Assembly: GCA_000711775.1 (NCBI GenBank) | Contig: ARYC01001080.1 | Location: 36,040-100,039, forward strand | Source of the DNA: Oxytricha trifallax | Taxonomy: Eukaryota; Ciliophora; Spirotrichea; Sporadotrichida; Oxytrichidae | DNA length: 64,000 bases | Reading direction: 5' to 3' | Part shown: one piece after another, positions 12,250 to 24,149 of the stretch | Layout: the number at the start of each line of letters is the position of its first letter | How positions within the stretch are numbered: the first letter of the stretch is position 1 | Notes under the pieces: model-generated | Told to the model about the DNA's origin: nothing | Seen by the model: the letters and a program-made list of their open reading frames with translations, nothing else | The model's database searches: none | Position numbers and translations under genes: made by a program

Positions 12250-15046
12250 ATGAATAGTGGCAACACTCAATCTAAGCATGAAAATAGATAAGACTCTCAT
12301 GGGTATTAAGATGATATTGAGCTGTCTACCAACCATAATTATCAATTGCAAAGCAACCTCTCTTCATCACAGATTCATGATGAAATTATTGATGATGATG
12401 AAATTCATATTAGTAAAAAGAATTTAATACTCAAATAGCTGTAAATAAGTGATGTTGATATGTGTCAGAGTGGTAACACTATGTAAAGATAACACTAAAT
12501 AAATGATGAATCTCCAGATTAAATGAATGAAGACTAGCAAATAATAAATTCATAGGAAATGATGCAGAATTATCACATTGAAAATAGCTTTTCTTTTCAT
12601 GCCTATGAGAAAATCAAATCGAATAGTATTTCCCTTTCTCTTAGTAATTCAAAAGTAGGAATAGTACAAAAAACTTAAAACTAAAATCATCAATAAAACT
12701 AAGCTGATTGCTACAACAATAATGAATCTATGAATGATTAAAATTTATAACATCCTGTAGATTATATGAAATTCTTTTTCAAGGAGGATGTCTAAGACTA
12801 AGTTGATTGGAGAAATATTGAATATCTCTTGAGAATGGAAGATGAAGAAATAATTAGATAATATTTTGGAAATAAACCCCAACTCAGATTGCTGCTTGTG
12901 TTTAATGAAGAGGGTTATTCACTCGTACATTTAGCAGTCTTATACGGATTACCTGATAAAATTAAACAGATAGTAAAATACGCTTAGGAAGTCTAACATG
13001 AAACTTAAGAAAATATTAAGCAGTGGATAAACTGTAAGACATTCAGTGATAAGTACACTGCGTTGCACTTGGCTTCATATAAAGGAATCATTGAATAAAT
13101 ATAATATCTACTTGAATTAGGAGCTGATTCACATGCTATTTCTGCTTCGGGACTTTCAATGCTGCATGTAGCAGCTCAGGGAGATCAGGCAACCTCCCTT
13201 TACATTTTCAAGTAGCTTGGATTAGACATAAATTTCAAAGACAAAAGAGGAGGGACACCATTACATTGGGCTTGTTTCTCTAAGGGTGAAGAAGCTTTGA
13301 GTTATTTATTGGCATGGAAACCAAATATAAATACTTAAGATTAAGAGGGGTCAACGCCACTGCATATTGCTATTCAACATGTTCAACAGATTAATTCTAC
13401 TAGGATTGTCAGATTTCTACTGATAAGAGGTGCATTAACTGATATTAAAGACAGACTTGGTAGGACGCCTAATGATTACATAAAAGATATCAGGAGCAGC
13501 GAATTTCAAGTTGAGCTTATACGAATGTTGGTATTATATAAATTTTGTTTATTATTCTCAAAATTATATAGATAAGAGAAAAAATAATTTTCTATTAAAG
13601 GATTTTTAAAATTACTAACTTCTATATAGATAATTAAAAATTCTTTATAAAAGACATCTTTTAATTATAATCAACTACATATTAAATAGATACAATAAAT
13701 AAAATATAAGATTTGATAAAAAAATAATCATCTTAATTAAATTTTAATGTAGTAGAATAAGTTAAACTTATATTTTTAATTTAAAAATAGTAAACATATT
13801 TTATTCCCACAATAACAATTTTATTAGAGACCTTAGAGTAAACTGAGATGTTTAATGTTTAAAGCACCAATTAGACCAATGCCTAAAAACCCCATGACTT
13901 TGATAGTTTACTTTCTGTTTTTCTGCTACTCTTAGTTTCTACTCTTCTCATTTGTTTATTTAAGTAAGACCTACAATATTCTAATTTGTTTAAGGAATAA
14001 AAAAGGAAATGTGCTACATGAATCTGATACTAACAGTTGCTTGCTTAATATATTTCTTCCTATCTTATCTTCGAGATCCAGGCTACTTGGTTAATAAAAC
14101 TGTGCCATTCAGGAAACTTCTTGAAACCTTTGACCCAACTCAATTATGCCCAGACTGCGAAGTTATTAGAACTGCTAGATCCAGACATTGCAGTATTTGT
14201 CAGAGATGTGTGGAGAGATTTGATCATCACTGTCCTTGGATAAACAATTGTGTGGGAGTCAGAAATCATGTAGTATTTCTAATATACGTTATATTACAGC
14301 ACTTGCTCCTAATAGTTTCTCTGCTTTTAACTGTATATGCAATTACCATACAAATGATTCCAAGAGTGGGGGGAATTCAAATGACTAATGATAGTGAAAT
14401 AAATCAGATGAAGCGAGTTGTACTTAATAAATCATTCTTTATGTTTAATTTTCAACTGAGTAGGACCTACTTTTTCCTTGCTGCTTTTAACATAATAATA
14501 ATCTGTAGTGTATTCTTAGTTCCTCTCACGTAAGTTTTAAGATAAAATTTAAGAGTATTATTATAGGTTTTTGGGATTCATTCAAATTAGTAATTTTGTA
14601 AAGGGTAGAACAACTAATGAGAGATTTTCAAAATCATAGATGAATAACATTGATTAATAAGAAGACTTTACCAGAATTAATGTCTATAATAAATTACTCT
14701 TAATTTTTATCATTGTATTTTATTATAAGGGATAAAGAGCAGAAGTCTTAAGCATGCTAATCAAGTTAACAAATCAAATCAAGGAAAATCGTTCGATAAT
14801 ACAATAAATTAACAACATTAACACATGATAAGTTCATTGAGTAATTGTGATAATAAACCACTATTGGTTTATTAATCAGGGGAGTATTTCAATCCTGAAG
14901 TTGCCAAATTTAGAGACCAACAAATGCTTATGAATAAAAGTTCTAGAATTAACTTCGTAAATTTGAAGTAAAATTGTTTCAGCATGTGTTTTGAAGATCA
15001 AATGAGGACGCAAGCAGAGATTTATGAAATTGCTAGAGCAAGTTGA
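12250..15046 (+). CDS. Ankyrin-repeat DHHC protein S-acyltransferase
   Basis: The start is MNSGNTQSK at 12250 and the stop is TGA 15044-15046. Order of parts: about 190 disordered N/Q-rich residues; ankyrin repeats (YTALHLASYKG, GTPLHWACFSKG, STPLHIAIQH); two membrane spans (about 13890-13960); a DHHC cysteine-rich domain with CPDC, RSRHCSICQRCV and DHHCPW (about 14145-14250); two further spans; the TTxE motif (RTTNE); and a cytoplasmic tail. This is the architecture of HIP14/Akr1-type palmitoyltransferases, which attach palmitate to cysteines of substrate proteins at internal membranes. The DHHC cysteine and zinc-binding residues are intact. Introns: 297 nt (13531-13827), 31 nt (about 13963-13993), 37 nt after residue PLT, and one near 14682. 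Confidence 0.9.
13531..13827 (+). other. 297-nt intron or IES between ankyrin and membrane domains
   Basis: Removal joins IRML to RPQSKLRCL in phase 0 with GT...AG ends. Its length is unusual next to the 31- and 37-nt introns of the same gene. A TATTA word is present at both ends, but joining there puts the membrane spans out of frame, so an intron is favoured. Confidence 0.5.
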
Positions 15047-15134
15047 TTGAATATAAAAGAGAATTGTTTGTGTTTGTAGTATTAAAATCTGTAATTTTGA
15101 TAAATTTAAATTAATTTAATAATAAATAAATTTA

Positions 15135-15500
15135 ATGTCCACAAATATTACAAGGAGCCAGGAAGAAGAGTTAAAAGTCACTCAACGAAAGAACTAAATA
15201 GTCTGGGGTTTAACATTTGCATTGCCTGCTTAATATATCTTTTCAAGAAGAAACTAAATATATAAAGCAACAAAGGAAGTTCGTGGATACTATGTCAAAG
15301 AAATTATAATGAGATTCCCTATAGGGTATATGCTTGGATTAGGTATATCGCTCAGTATGTATGGATTAAGTGACCCTAAGCCAAAGAAACATGAATTAGA
15401 TGAAAATGGAGAAGTAATGGCCAAAGATTCAGTAAAGTATAGTGTAGTGCTTAAGAAATAAAATATGCATTATGTCCCAGGGCGTCTTAGAGATGATTGA
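15135..15500 (+). CDS. Small membrane protein, 121 aa
   Basis: A single intron-less frame runs from ATG 15135 (MSTNITRSQEEEL) to TGA 15498-15500. A hydrophobic segment near residues 15-35 (GLTFALPAQYIF) and a clearer span near 60-80 (FPIGYMLGLGISLSMYGL) suggest one or two membrane passes. A charged soluble C-terminus follows (DPKPKKHELDENGE). No family recognised; size and layout would suit a small mitochondrial or ER membrane subunit, but that is speculation. Confidence 0.7.
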
Positions 15501-15647
15501 TATACTATTATTTTATGTTCTTTTTGTTTGAAAAATTTCATGATTTGTAATATGATATATTGCAATTATTTCGGAGTAATAAAAATCATTATTTGAATAT
15601 TTCGTTGGGAAAAAGAAAGAGTTATAATTTGGTCTATAATTTATTTG

Positions 15648-17677
15648 TCACACTTTGTTTCTAACATAATCGCTAAGTTCTTCGTTTTTCTTTTGAAGCA
15701 ACTTAATTTGCTCCTCCATTTACTTTCTGGCATCTTTCTCCTCTCTTAGTTATTTCTCAATGCCTGTTAAGTAGCTATAATAAGAAGCGCCTACACTTTT
15801 AAGTGAACCAGATTTATGCGTTGTGGAAACTACACTTGAAATTATTTCATCATCTTCCCATGCGCTTTGAATCTTGCTCAATAAACTAATACAAATATTA
15901 CTATAAATTACTGTCTATACTTACTCCTCTTTAGGCTTGATAGAATTTAGCTTTTCAGTTAAACTCCTAAAGTCTTATTAAGTATGAGACCCTGTTCCAC
16001 TATTGATATAACTGAGTTAACTTGACGTTTCTTTCAGTCTCTCTAAGTTGTCATGAGTAAGTAGACTACTCATTATACTTTTGGGATTTTACTCAATTTT
16101 TAATTGCTTTGACAATTAATCCACATCTTGCTCATCCATTTTTTAGATATGCTCTATTATTTTAGCTTTCTTGAACTCTACTATTTTTGATCTAATGCTT
16201 TATGCCTTAGATAAACTATAATTTTTTTGATTTTAAAACAAAATTAGATATATATTGTTATAGATCTACTTGCTATTGACTTAGACTTGAGATTAAAAGC
16301 ATTAGATTTTCTGCTATGATGACTAGTTTATGGTCTCTAATTCGTGTATTCAGTAATTGGTGCATAAATACTCTAACTGTCTCCCAAGTTTAGCCCACTC
16401 TGGTTAAGTCCTTCATTTTCATCTATTCTACTTGGATTACTGATGTAAGAATTGTTGAAATTCGGCATTTTTTGTGTAGTACTGATTAAATTTGGTTTTT
16501 TAAATACAGATTTACTTTTATGACTTGTAGTCTCAAAGTCTTCATTGAACCTTGGGATTTCATTTTTCGCTTCTATATATCGCTACTCACTTGAGTATTT
16601 ATAATTAGATTTAGTTTAGGACTGAGTTGTTGAATTGTTGCCTTGGTTAGGCTTATTGCCATATTATTAAGATGATTTAGGACTATGTTGCTAGCTTGAT
16701 AATCTCTTAGCGAAAGCTGAAGTTCCAACTCTATCAAATTTTGAACCTTTCATTTCGCTTGGATAAAAATTCTCTTCTTACTAAGAACGAATTTCTATTT
16801 CTTTTTTAACTACATTCTCTAAATTGTTTCCCTTGATTGTCTTTTTACCTCCAAAAGTGTAATTTTACAGATTTTTGGTATATCTACTGTTTTTTCCAAC
16901 TTTATCATCTCCTCTCCCAATAGAAGCCCTTTCCAATAACACACTTCTATTTCTTTATCTTAAGTCTATTAATTACTGATTATCTTTATTAGAATTTGAG
17001 GCGTTACTTATAATGCCTATTTTCAAACCCTTTCCACTCTTCTAGGTGTTAATATTCTCTGTGTTGGAACTAATTAGATTGTTTTAAGCAGTTCCTCGAG
17101 ATGAAGTTATATTTGAGTGAAATATTCCACCTGCTCCAAGAGTTGAATTATTTTCAATGTGATCATTACTTATACTTCTTTAAGTAGAATTCATGCCATT
17201 TGTTTATACTGCTGTTTAAGCATAGATATACTTATCAATTCAAATATATAAAAGTAAAAAAATAAAGTAAATTAGTTTTATGTCTGTAATGATTTTGGAA
17301 TAGTCGCTGTTTAATACTGTTTGGGTTGCTTTAGGCTGGATCGTAGAAGTTAAAAGCATGGTCATGAGCACTCTAATGGTATACATACGGACTTTCTTAT
17401 TAAGTATTATTATTGTGAGATTATTAAGTAACACTCATGCCTCCTCCCCCAACTGTGCTTCCACCACCATTAGACTTTGTTAAATATGATTAAACATACA
17501 GCCTATATATTAATGGTTAAAATATTTTGATTTATATTTGTGAATGAAAGAATCTTACTGATTTTATGCAACCATTTCCTTTTCAACTCTTTGTTGCCAA
17601 GCCCGATGCTCTCCAGAGTAATCAGTCGCTTAAGTAAGTTTAGAACTTATAGCTTTACTTATATTCTCTTATTTCAT
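15648..17677 (-). CDS. Hypothetical N/S/Q-rich protein with C-terminal coiled coil
   Basis: The start is ATG at 17675-17677 (MKQENISKAISSK) and the stop is TGA 15648-15650. The first exon carries YSGEHRAWQQRVEKE. A GT-AG intron follows, then a Gly-rich tract (SNGGGSTVGGGG), another intron, a long disordered S/N/K-rich body, and a C-terminal charged helix (TGIEKQLREEKDARKQ, EQIKLLQKKNEEL) after a clear 39-nt phase-2 intron near 15887-15925. Nothing in it identifies a family. It is convergent with the small membrane-protein gene, with only about 150 nt between their stops. Confidence 0.7.
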
Positions 17678-18041
17678 TTTATTTTAATAATTCTTAAGTA
17701 TATAAAACTTATCTAAATTATTTCTAATACAAATATATTTTAATAATCCATTTTCTTAAATAAAATAAAAAAGCAGATAATTGGACAGAAACATAGACAT
17801 TAATTGCATTTTAGGTGGTTTTGAGTATTAATTAAGTGAAAGGGGAACTTATGTCATTGTCAAAGTATCATTATTCATACACATTTAGAATATATCTAAA
17901 TTGTGAAAGTCAAATGTATATTGTTAACAAGCCAGAGTTCCAATTTTATGTGTGTTTTTTTTCTGTTGAATAAATGGATTTGATATTTCTTATAGTAAAG
18001 CTGATTAATCAGGGTCAGCTTTGATCTATTTATCTCTAATC
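17678..18041. other. AT-rich spacer, nothing recognised
   Basis: 364 nt between two minus-strand genes. AT-rich; no credible frame or repeat seen. Confidence 0.5.
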
Positions 18042-21000
18042 TCATAAGTTATTTACAACAAAACTTCTAATTGAGCGCTTTTTCTCTTCAGCGACAACCA
18101 TGCAATCAGTTTTATTTCTCAAAAAGATGGCTCCTGTATACCAAGGACTCTAATTTTCAGCTCTTTCATGCTGCAATACCTTTGTTTTTTCATTTTCAAC
18201 ATCTATGAGAATGTAAAACTCATTCTCAATTCCACAGTAAATATTCTTAACTCCCATCTAGTCATAATAAGGAACTCGAATTAAGTCAATACAGTACTTT
18301 CCTCTTCCTTGTATTTTATGCAGAATTTGATTTGTCTTAATTGAAATAAGGAAGTATACGCATGACATAGTTGAAACTAAAACTTGATTGACATCATATT
18401 CTAGCAATTGAGAGATTACTTGGTCTTCAAGAAAGGTTTACTTATTTTATCTTTGCATTTTGAAAAGTTCTAAGTCTGACTGTGGTTGAGTGGCAAGTGT
18501 TTACTGCTGCTGTGATTAGACATTTATCATTTACCAAATGGTGAAACCTTTATCTTAAGCCACACAAACTCTACCATCTGAGACTTTCATCAAACTGTAA
18601 ATCTTTTTGGCAGGCTCAGTCACGATAACTTGATTAAGTTATTCCAGACACAAGCCACTTCCATTAACTCTAAGTAAAAGCATGTCTCCATTCATTAAAG
18701 CGACCCAGAGAATTGAATTCTTCATATAAAGAATTGAAGTAATTGGATCCTTCACACTACATTCATATTTTATAACTCTTTCAGCTAAATTGTAATCCCA
18801 TATCATCAACAATCCTTTAGAGTGCCCAGTAACTAAGAAACCTTCTATCTCAAACATACAATAGATGACCTCGAATGTTTCATTATATAGTGTCTTTTGA
18901 ATTTTAAAGCCTTCATACTCAAATATCATAGCGCTATTGTTAGGACCACAAGATGCTACTATTTAATCATTTGAAAGCTATCTAGTGCAGTAAAGACATT
19001 AATTTTTAGGCACTTATTTGAATTTGATAATTTTACTATCGCTTTCTTGTTTGGGAATATATGGTTTCTGATCATTGCTAACTTCTTTGTGGAGTCTAAC
19101 AGCTTCTGCTCTAAGTTTCTCAAAATCTTCATTTTTAGTAATAGCTAAGCTATTTGCTTACTATACTTTGCTCTGTTTCTTTTTCTTTTTTGAAGGACTA
19201 TTGAAATTATGAATCTCATTTAAATCTTCAATGCTTGGGATTCCCCCTCCATAACCATATTCAATCATTTCTCTAATCCTCTCTTTGTCTAAATCTATGC
19301 CATTTTCTAGCTACTCTACTTCTCTCTCTTGTCTTTTAGCCTCCTCTTATTCAATAGGCAGCAAAATTTGATTCTCAACTACGTTTTTAAGCAGTTCACA
19401 AATCTTGAATAGCTCTACTAAATTTTAAATTCTTATTTTCCTTTTCTGGCTGTCTTCTTCAGCTTTCCAAGCATCTGCATGCTTCATTTTGTAATCATGA
19501 GCTTTATCATGCAGCAATTAAATCTAGGAAATTTTCTCTTCTTTTGAACTTTAAAATATAGAAGGCTCGCTATCAGCAATCATTTATTGGCATTATGTCA
19601 AAATTTCCTCAATTTTAGAGAAGTTGTACTATTCTATTTCCTCAAGAACTTAATCCAATCATTTTCTCAATTTTACAATCGAAGCTACTGGTTGTAATAA
19701 AACTTGCTTTTCATTAGATTCTGGTATATCTGTAAGTTAATACTCGAAATACTCTTTCGAATGCAAATATTCGTTTACAAATTAAAATATATATATATAT
19801 TATAATGTAACATTGAAATTATATGTGAACTCTAAGCCTCTCTCCAATATACAATGGTTCTCTTTTTGCATATGATTAGTCTTAGGATATTTCTTCATCT
19901 GAATAATTCTCATTATCTTCCGCATCTAGTTTATAATTCATTAAAAATTACTAATTTATTAATAACTTATGCTATATCTTCATCTGATGCTTCACAATCA
20001 ACCCACCTCATCAATTCAAGATGTATCTCTTCCTTTCTGGTCAAACATACACTCTTGCATTCATTAAATCGTTTCTGAAATTCTCTGCATTTCATCCCTA
20101 AATTTAGAATATTGGCTATGCTACACTCTCCTTTTTGACTATTTTCTTCTGCCATTTGGTGAATTTAGAAGATCAAAGCATCTATTTGGCACTCTAGTAC
20201 TAGCAATCGCTAATATGCAGTTAATTGCCTGGAGTACATAGTCAGGGGTAATTACTAAATCAAAACAGTCTATACGTAGTATTTATCGATTTCTCTCATT
20301 TTAAAGGCAGGGAAGCTATGTGACATGTCCAGGAAATCTATTGTATAGAATTTAAGCTCTTTCTTCAATTATTACAGGTTCCTTCATTCTTCTGATTTTA
20401 AATCGCTTATCCAACACACTTAATGATTCTTATGATCCTCCAGTACACATTTGTCACAAATGATCTTTAAATCTGTATTACAAAATAGCTACACGATTCT
20501 ATCTGCATGTACATCACACTGTTGCTTTAAGACATTCAGTAAAACTTTAGAAAATCGAGTAAAAATATTATTTTAAATATAAATTAATTATTAAATCAAA
20601 ATTTATAGAAGATGTCATAATAAATTGATAAATTTATTATTTTTATGGGTTTTATTGATACATATTCTGTTTTTAAGAAATCTTTAATAATTCATAATAT
20701 TGAAAGATATAATAAATAATTATGCTTTTTTTTTCTTTTTTAAATATTAATAAATATATATTTTTTTTAAGTTGATTGCTGTTGTTTTTGCTATTCTATT
20801 ATAAACCCTTAATAGAGTAGTACTACTTGGATGGCTCCCACTCTCCCTGGTATACTTAGTACAAATTTGCCTATGAAAACTGATTCCTTTACTCTTCATC
20901 CAATATGAAACTGGAAATCTTAGTCTTTTGAGCTTTCCTATAGTTAAGCTGCATCTTGCACAGCTCAAATTCCTTCTTGATCTTGTTTATGCTTTAAATG

Positions 21001-21065
21001 TATTCCTCGACTTCGCGATTATAATTAGTTTCGCTTTTGTCACCTTCGCTCTCTAAATCACTCAT
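18042..21065 (-). CDS. B-box zinc finger, coiled-coil, WD-like repeat protein
   Basis: The N-terminus is MSDLESEGDKSE at 21065. A B-box type zinc finger lies near 20550-20440 (CDVHADRIVQLFC, ICDKCVLEDHKNH). A cysteine-containing helical region follows (about 20360-19970), an acidic linker (DAEDNENYSDEE), a charged coiled coil (about 19690-19100), then a beta-propeller-like region (FLVTGHSKGLLMIWDY, GRVCVAQDKGFTIW). The stop is TGA 18042-18044. B-box plus coiled coil plus propeller recalls TRIM-like scaffolds or E3 ligases, but I see no RING finger. Two in-frame TGAs (near 20398 and 19651) must be removed by short introns; candidate 36- and 48-nt GT-AG introns exist. Whether the first exon (20760-21065) belongs to the same gene is not certain. 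Confidence 0.6.
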
Positions 21066-21158
21066 TTTATTAATAAGTAATAGTTTAATAATAGAAGGTC
21101 TAAAAAGAGAGATTAATAAAATAATCAATTAAATTATAAACTCCAATACTAATTCAAA

Positions 21159-24043
21159 ATGAAAAATTATCATTTAGAGCACAAAACTTATTTCGAAACT
21201 GGAAGCTCTATTATGCCTCATTGCTTGAAAGTAATGCCCTTAGAACCTAAAAAGAAGTTTCAAAAATGTAAGTTACTGTTAAGATAATTGTTACCATGAC
21301 TAAATTTTCTCTTTTAGTTTCGATTGGCTGCGGTCCCCTATTGATGTATTATGAATTCAAAAAAGGAGAATTGGTTCAAGACTTCAAATCAGAGCAGCAA
21401 CCAAAAGAGATATCAAGGGTAGTTTTATCTGGGGATGCCTCAAAATATAGTATATTTTTCACATCTGGACAGCAAATAAAAGGAGTGACCAAGAAAGGCA
21501 AAGAATTTTTCAAATTGGAAACGTCTCACACTGAAACTATTAAGAGTCTGCATGTGTAATAATAGAATTTATGGTCAGCTGGTGAATACATTCTAAACTG
21601 CTATGAGAGCGTTAGTAATAAAATTGTCGACAAATATTTCTTTATTTGTGATGATAAAATCAATGATATGATTGTCACTTCTGTTAGTGGTTAACTTGTA
21701 CTTAATCCAGTTATTGCTTGCTAAGACAAAACTATTAAAGTATTAGTAGAGGGCGACAAGATTCTTTATATGTAAAAGTTTGATTCTGCATGCACAGCCA
21801 TTTGCTTAGCTCCAGAGTAAACCCACAGATATTGTCCGATTGTTGGATATGGGTTGAAGAATGGTGGAATTGGATGCATTGAACTTACAAGGGATGAACC
21901 AATAATCATAATATAATATATTCTAAATTTTAATCATTTGGAGCTTAGAGGGATCATAAACAAATGGATCAGCAGCTTCTGTGATAAAGTGTTGTGATTT
22001 ATTTCAAGATCCAGGGTTCTTTAATTTCATTGTAGCAAGGGATGATGGATCAGTCGAAATTTATTCTTATGAACATAAATCCCCAGTGCCAATACTTAGA
22101 TTTGAGACTAAAATTAGCGAATCAATAACAGGAATGGACATTGGATTTATTCAACATCAGAAGTTAATTTTTTATTATGAACCAATTACATAATTTAAAT
22201 GATTACCAACTCATAGATACAAGAGATCCTGATGACTACTTACAGTGGCAAAATTATTTCTATGTAAGAGAAACAGAATGCTAAAATGCAGGCTTTAATT
22301 TCTCAAATTCCAAATGAAAAAATGTAAAAGCTAACATTACAACAAGCTAAAAGTGAAAAACAAGACAAAATATCTACGCTTTAAAAAGAAGTTGAGTTAC
22401 TGAAAAAGAAAGCAAAATAGATGGAGGCAATTAAAGAGTAAGAGCTGGATGATTTATAAGAAGATGATGGGAATATACAATAGAATAATGTTTATGATCA
22501 AAATTAAGTAGTTGACTATGGAGAGCCATTTAAGGTTGATTATAAACTAAACTTAATTGCAGCTGAAGCCTCTTACTCTTTGTTAATTGATTCTTAGTTA
22601 GCAATCGACACTATCTTATAAAAAGTAAAAACTACAAATTTATAAAAGTTAGTTTCCCTTATACTTTAAAGCATGTAAAACATAGATATCATCAGTACAA
22701 AAGATAATATTTGCACTATAACTAAAATAGATGATAAAGTACATTAAAATGTTTTGTTGGCAACTTTGAAAATCTAAGGTGAAGAAACAAAACACTCAAG
22801 AGTTGAGATTAAGATCCGAACTTCAGAGGGGCAAAATGGACATTTAAATGCTATAGTTATGCCTAAGCCTTATACTGGAAATAAAACAGCCTAGTTTTTG
22901 GACATTCCTCTTAAACCTCTGAATTTACATGAAAGAATTGACAGTATTGAAGAAAGTATTCTTAATGAATTACCTCTAAGTGTGATTAAACTCACAGGTA
23001 AATTTTCTATAACAGACGCTTATAATTGGGTTTCAAATTGTCTCCCAGATGTGCCACATAATCATAACTTATGATAGGAAATTGAAAAATTTAATCAAAA
23101 ACTTGATATATTAAAAAGTATTCGTATAGATCAGACGCATGTGGAGATAGAGCACTCAATTAAAATGTAAGTTACAAAAAGAATATCTTTAATTTTTTTT
23201 TATTGGTCCTACCTGGTAAGACCACAGGTGGAGCTGGACTGGGGTCTCGTTTGACAACAGAGAGAGGAGACTTATAAGACTTTAACGATATTGATGATGA
23301 AGGCGATGAAGAAGAAGATTAAACTATATCAGAGAGATTTCCATTTTTGATTAGTATAATAAGTTTTAGTTTTAGTTTTAATGTTAATACAATAATTATT
23401 AAATTAAAGTTTTCATATTGTTAATCATGAATGTAAATAACGATATATAAGACTAAATTCATACACTGTACTTTAAATCTGCTTTCGTGGGCTCATATGT
23501 AGTACTTGAACTTTCTCCATAATTAATTGTCCTGAAAAGTGACAATCTTTCAGCAATGACTATCATCAAAGATTAATTGACTACAGACGCTACAAACAAG
23601 AAAATTCAGATAGACTTTGAATCTTAGATTTCATAAGAATCAGTCTATAGGACACTTGAACTTCTTCACCCACTTGTTTAAGAATAATACACTATTGCCT
23701 AGAAACATTAATTAATTGATGGTCTCAAGGAGCTTTAATTATAGGAGGAAGATAACAGCTTCTTAAGTGAGGAGTACAAAGAGATACTTAGAAATGCGGA
23801 AGATATTAAGACTTAGTTTAAGCTTTAACCTTGTTAAAATATATTTTTTAATTTCTGAGATAATTAATTTAATAAAAACCTAGAAAATTAACATTCCTAT
23901 GGGGAATAATAGCAGATTTATACATGGATACTGCCAAGATAAAAGGTCATCATAATGTGGGGAGCCGTATAACAATGCTAAAACAGATTCTTAATGCTTA
24001 TAACTATGAAGAATTAATATAGTTTTTCAAGACAAGTTTGTGA
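21159..24043 (+). CDS. BBS7: BBSome subunit BBS7, interrupted by four IESs
   Basis: The start is ATG 21159 (MKNYHLEHKTYFE) and the stop is TGA 24041-24043. Family hallmarks in order: the propeller region (IKGVTKKGKEFFKLET, TESIK-like TETIKSLHV, DKINDMIV, VIACQDKTIKVL), ARDDGSVEIYSYEH, the coiled coil (about 22320-22440), EASYSLLIDSQLAIDT, RVEIKIRTSEGQ, then the C-terminal platform and helical part (DGLKELQLQEED, RKLTFLWGIIADLY, ending EELIQFFKTSL). This matches BBS7 along its full length. BBS7 is part of the octameric BBSome that moves membrane proteins through cilia. One 50-nt GT-AG intron (21268-21317) and four pointer-flanked inserts interrupt it; removing them gives a continuous protein of normal BBS7 length. 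Confidence 0.93.
21903..21930 (+). other. IES 1 in BBS7, pointer TAATCAT
   Basis: TAATCAT occurs at 21903-21909 and 21931-21937. Deleting 28 nt (one copy plus the AT-only interior) joins EPIII to WSLEGS in frame. There are no GT-AG ends, so it is not a spliceosomal intron. Confidence 0.85.
22159..22214 (+). other. IES 2 in BBS7, pointer AGA
   Basis: AGA occurs at 22159-22161 and 22215-22217. Deleting 56 nt joins IQHQ to IQEILMTTYSG, the segment that aligns with the conserved end of the BBS7 propeller. The 3-bp pointer makes the exact boundary less certain. Confidence 0.65.
23064..23436 (+). other. IES 3 in BBS7, 373 nt, pointer ATAAC
   Basis: ATAAC occurs at 23064-23068 and 23437-23441. Deleting 373 nt joins CLPDVPHNHN to DIQDQIHTLYFKSAF in frame. 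The insert is far longer than the other three and contains coding-looking sequence of its own. Confidence 0.75.
23075..23345 (+). pseudogene. Coding-looking fragment nested in BBS7 IES 3
   Basis: Two open stretches read EIEKFNQKLDILKSIRIDQT and, after a possible small intron starting GTAAGTTAC near 23169, PGKTTGGAGLGSRLTT and DFNDIDDEGDEEEDQ. Composition is protein-like (charged, not the K/N/I/F/Y bias of AT spacer), yet it has no place in BBS7. It may be a coding block of another, scrambled gene or a gene fragment captured in the IES. Confidence 0.45.
23827..23876 (+). other. IES 4 in BBS7, pointer AACCT
   Basis: AACCT occurs at 23827-23831 and 23877-23881. Deleting 50 nt joins QFKLQP to RKLTFLWG in frame. 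No GT-AG ends. Confidence 0.85.
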
Positions 24044-24149
24044 AATTAAAGATAGTTGTTTGAATTTTTAAAATTTCATTCCATTCTATTATCATTTAAA
24101 ATAACACGTTCATTTAATGAAAGGATATTTTGATTGAAGCAAAATTATT

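Noticed and set aside
19784..19806. AT dinucleotide run as a microsatellite of interest
   Set aside because: Short and within AT-rich spacer or intron; no further signal.
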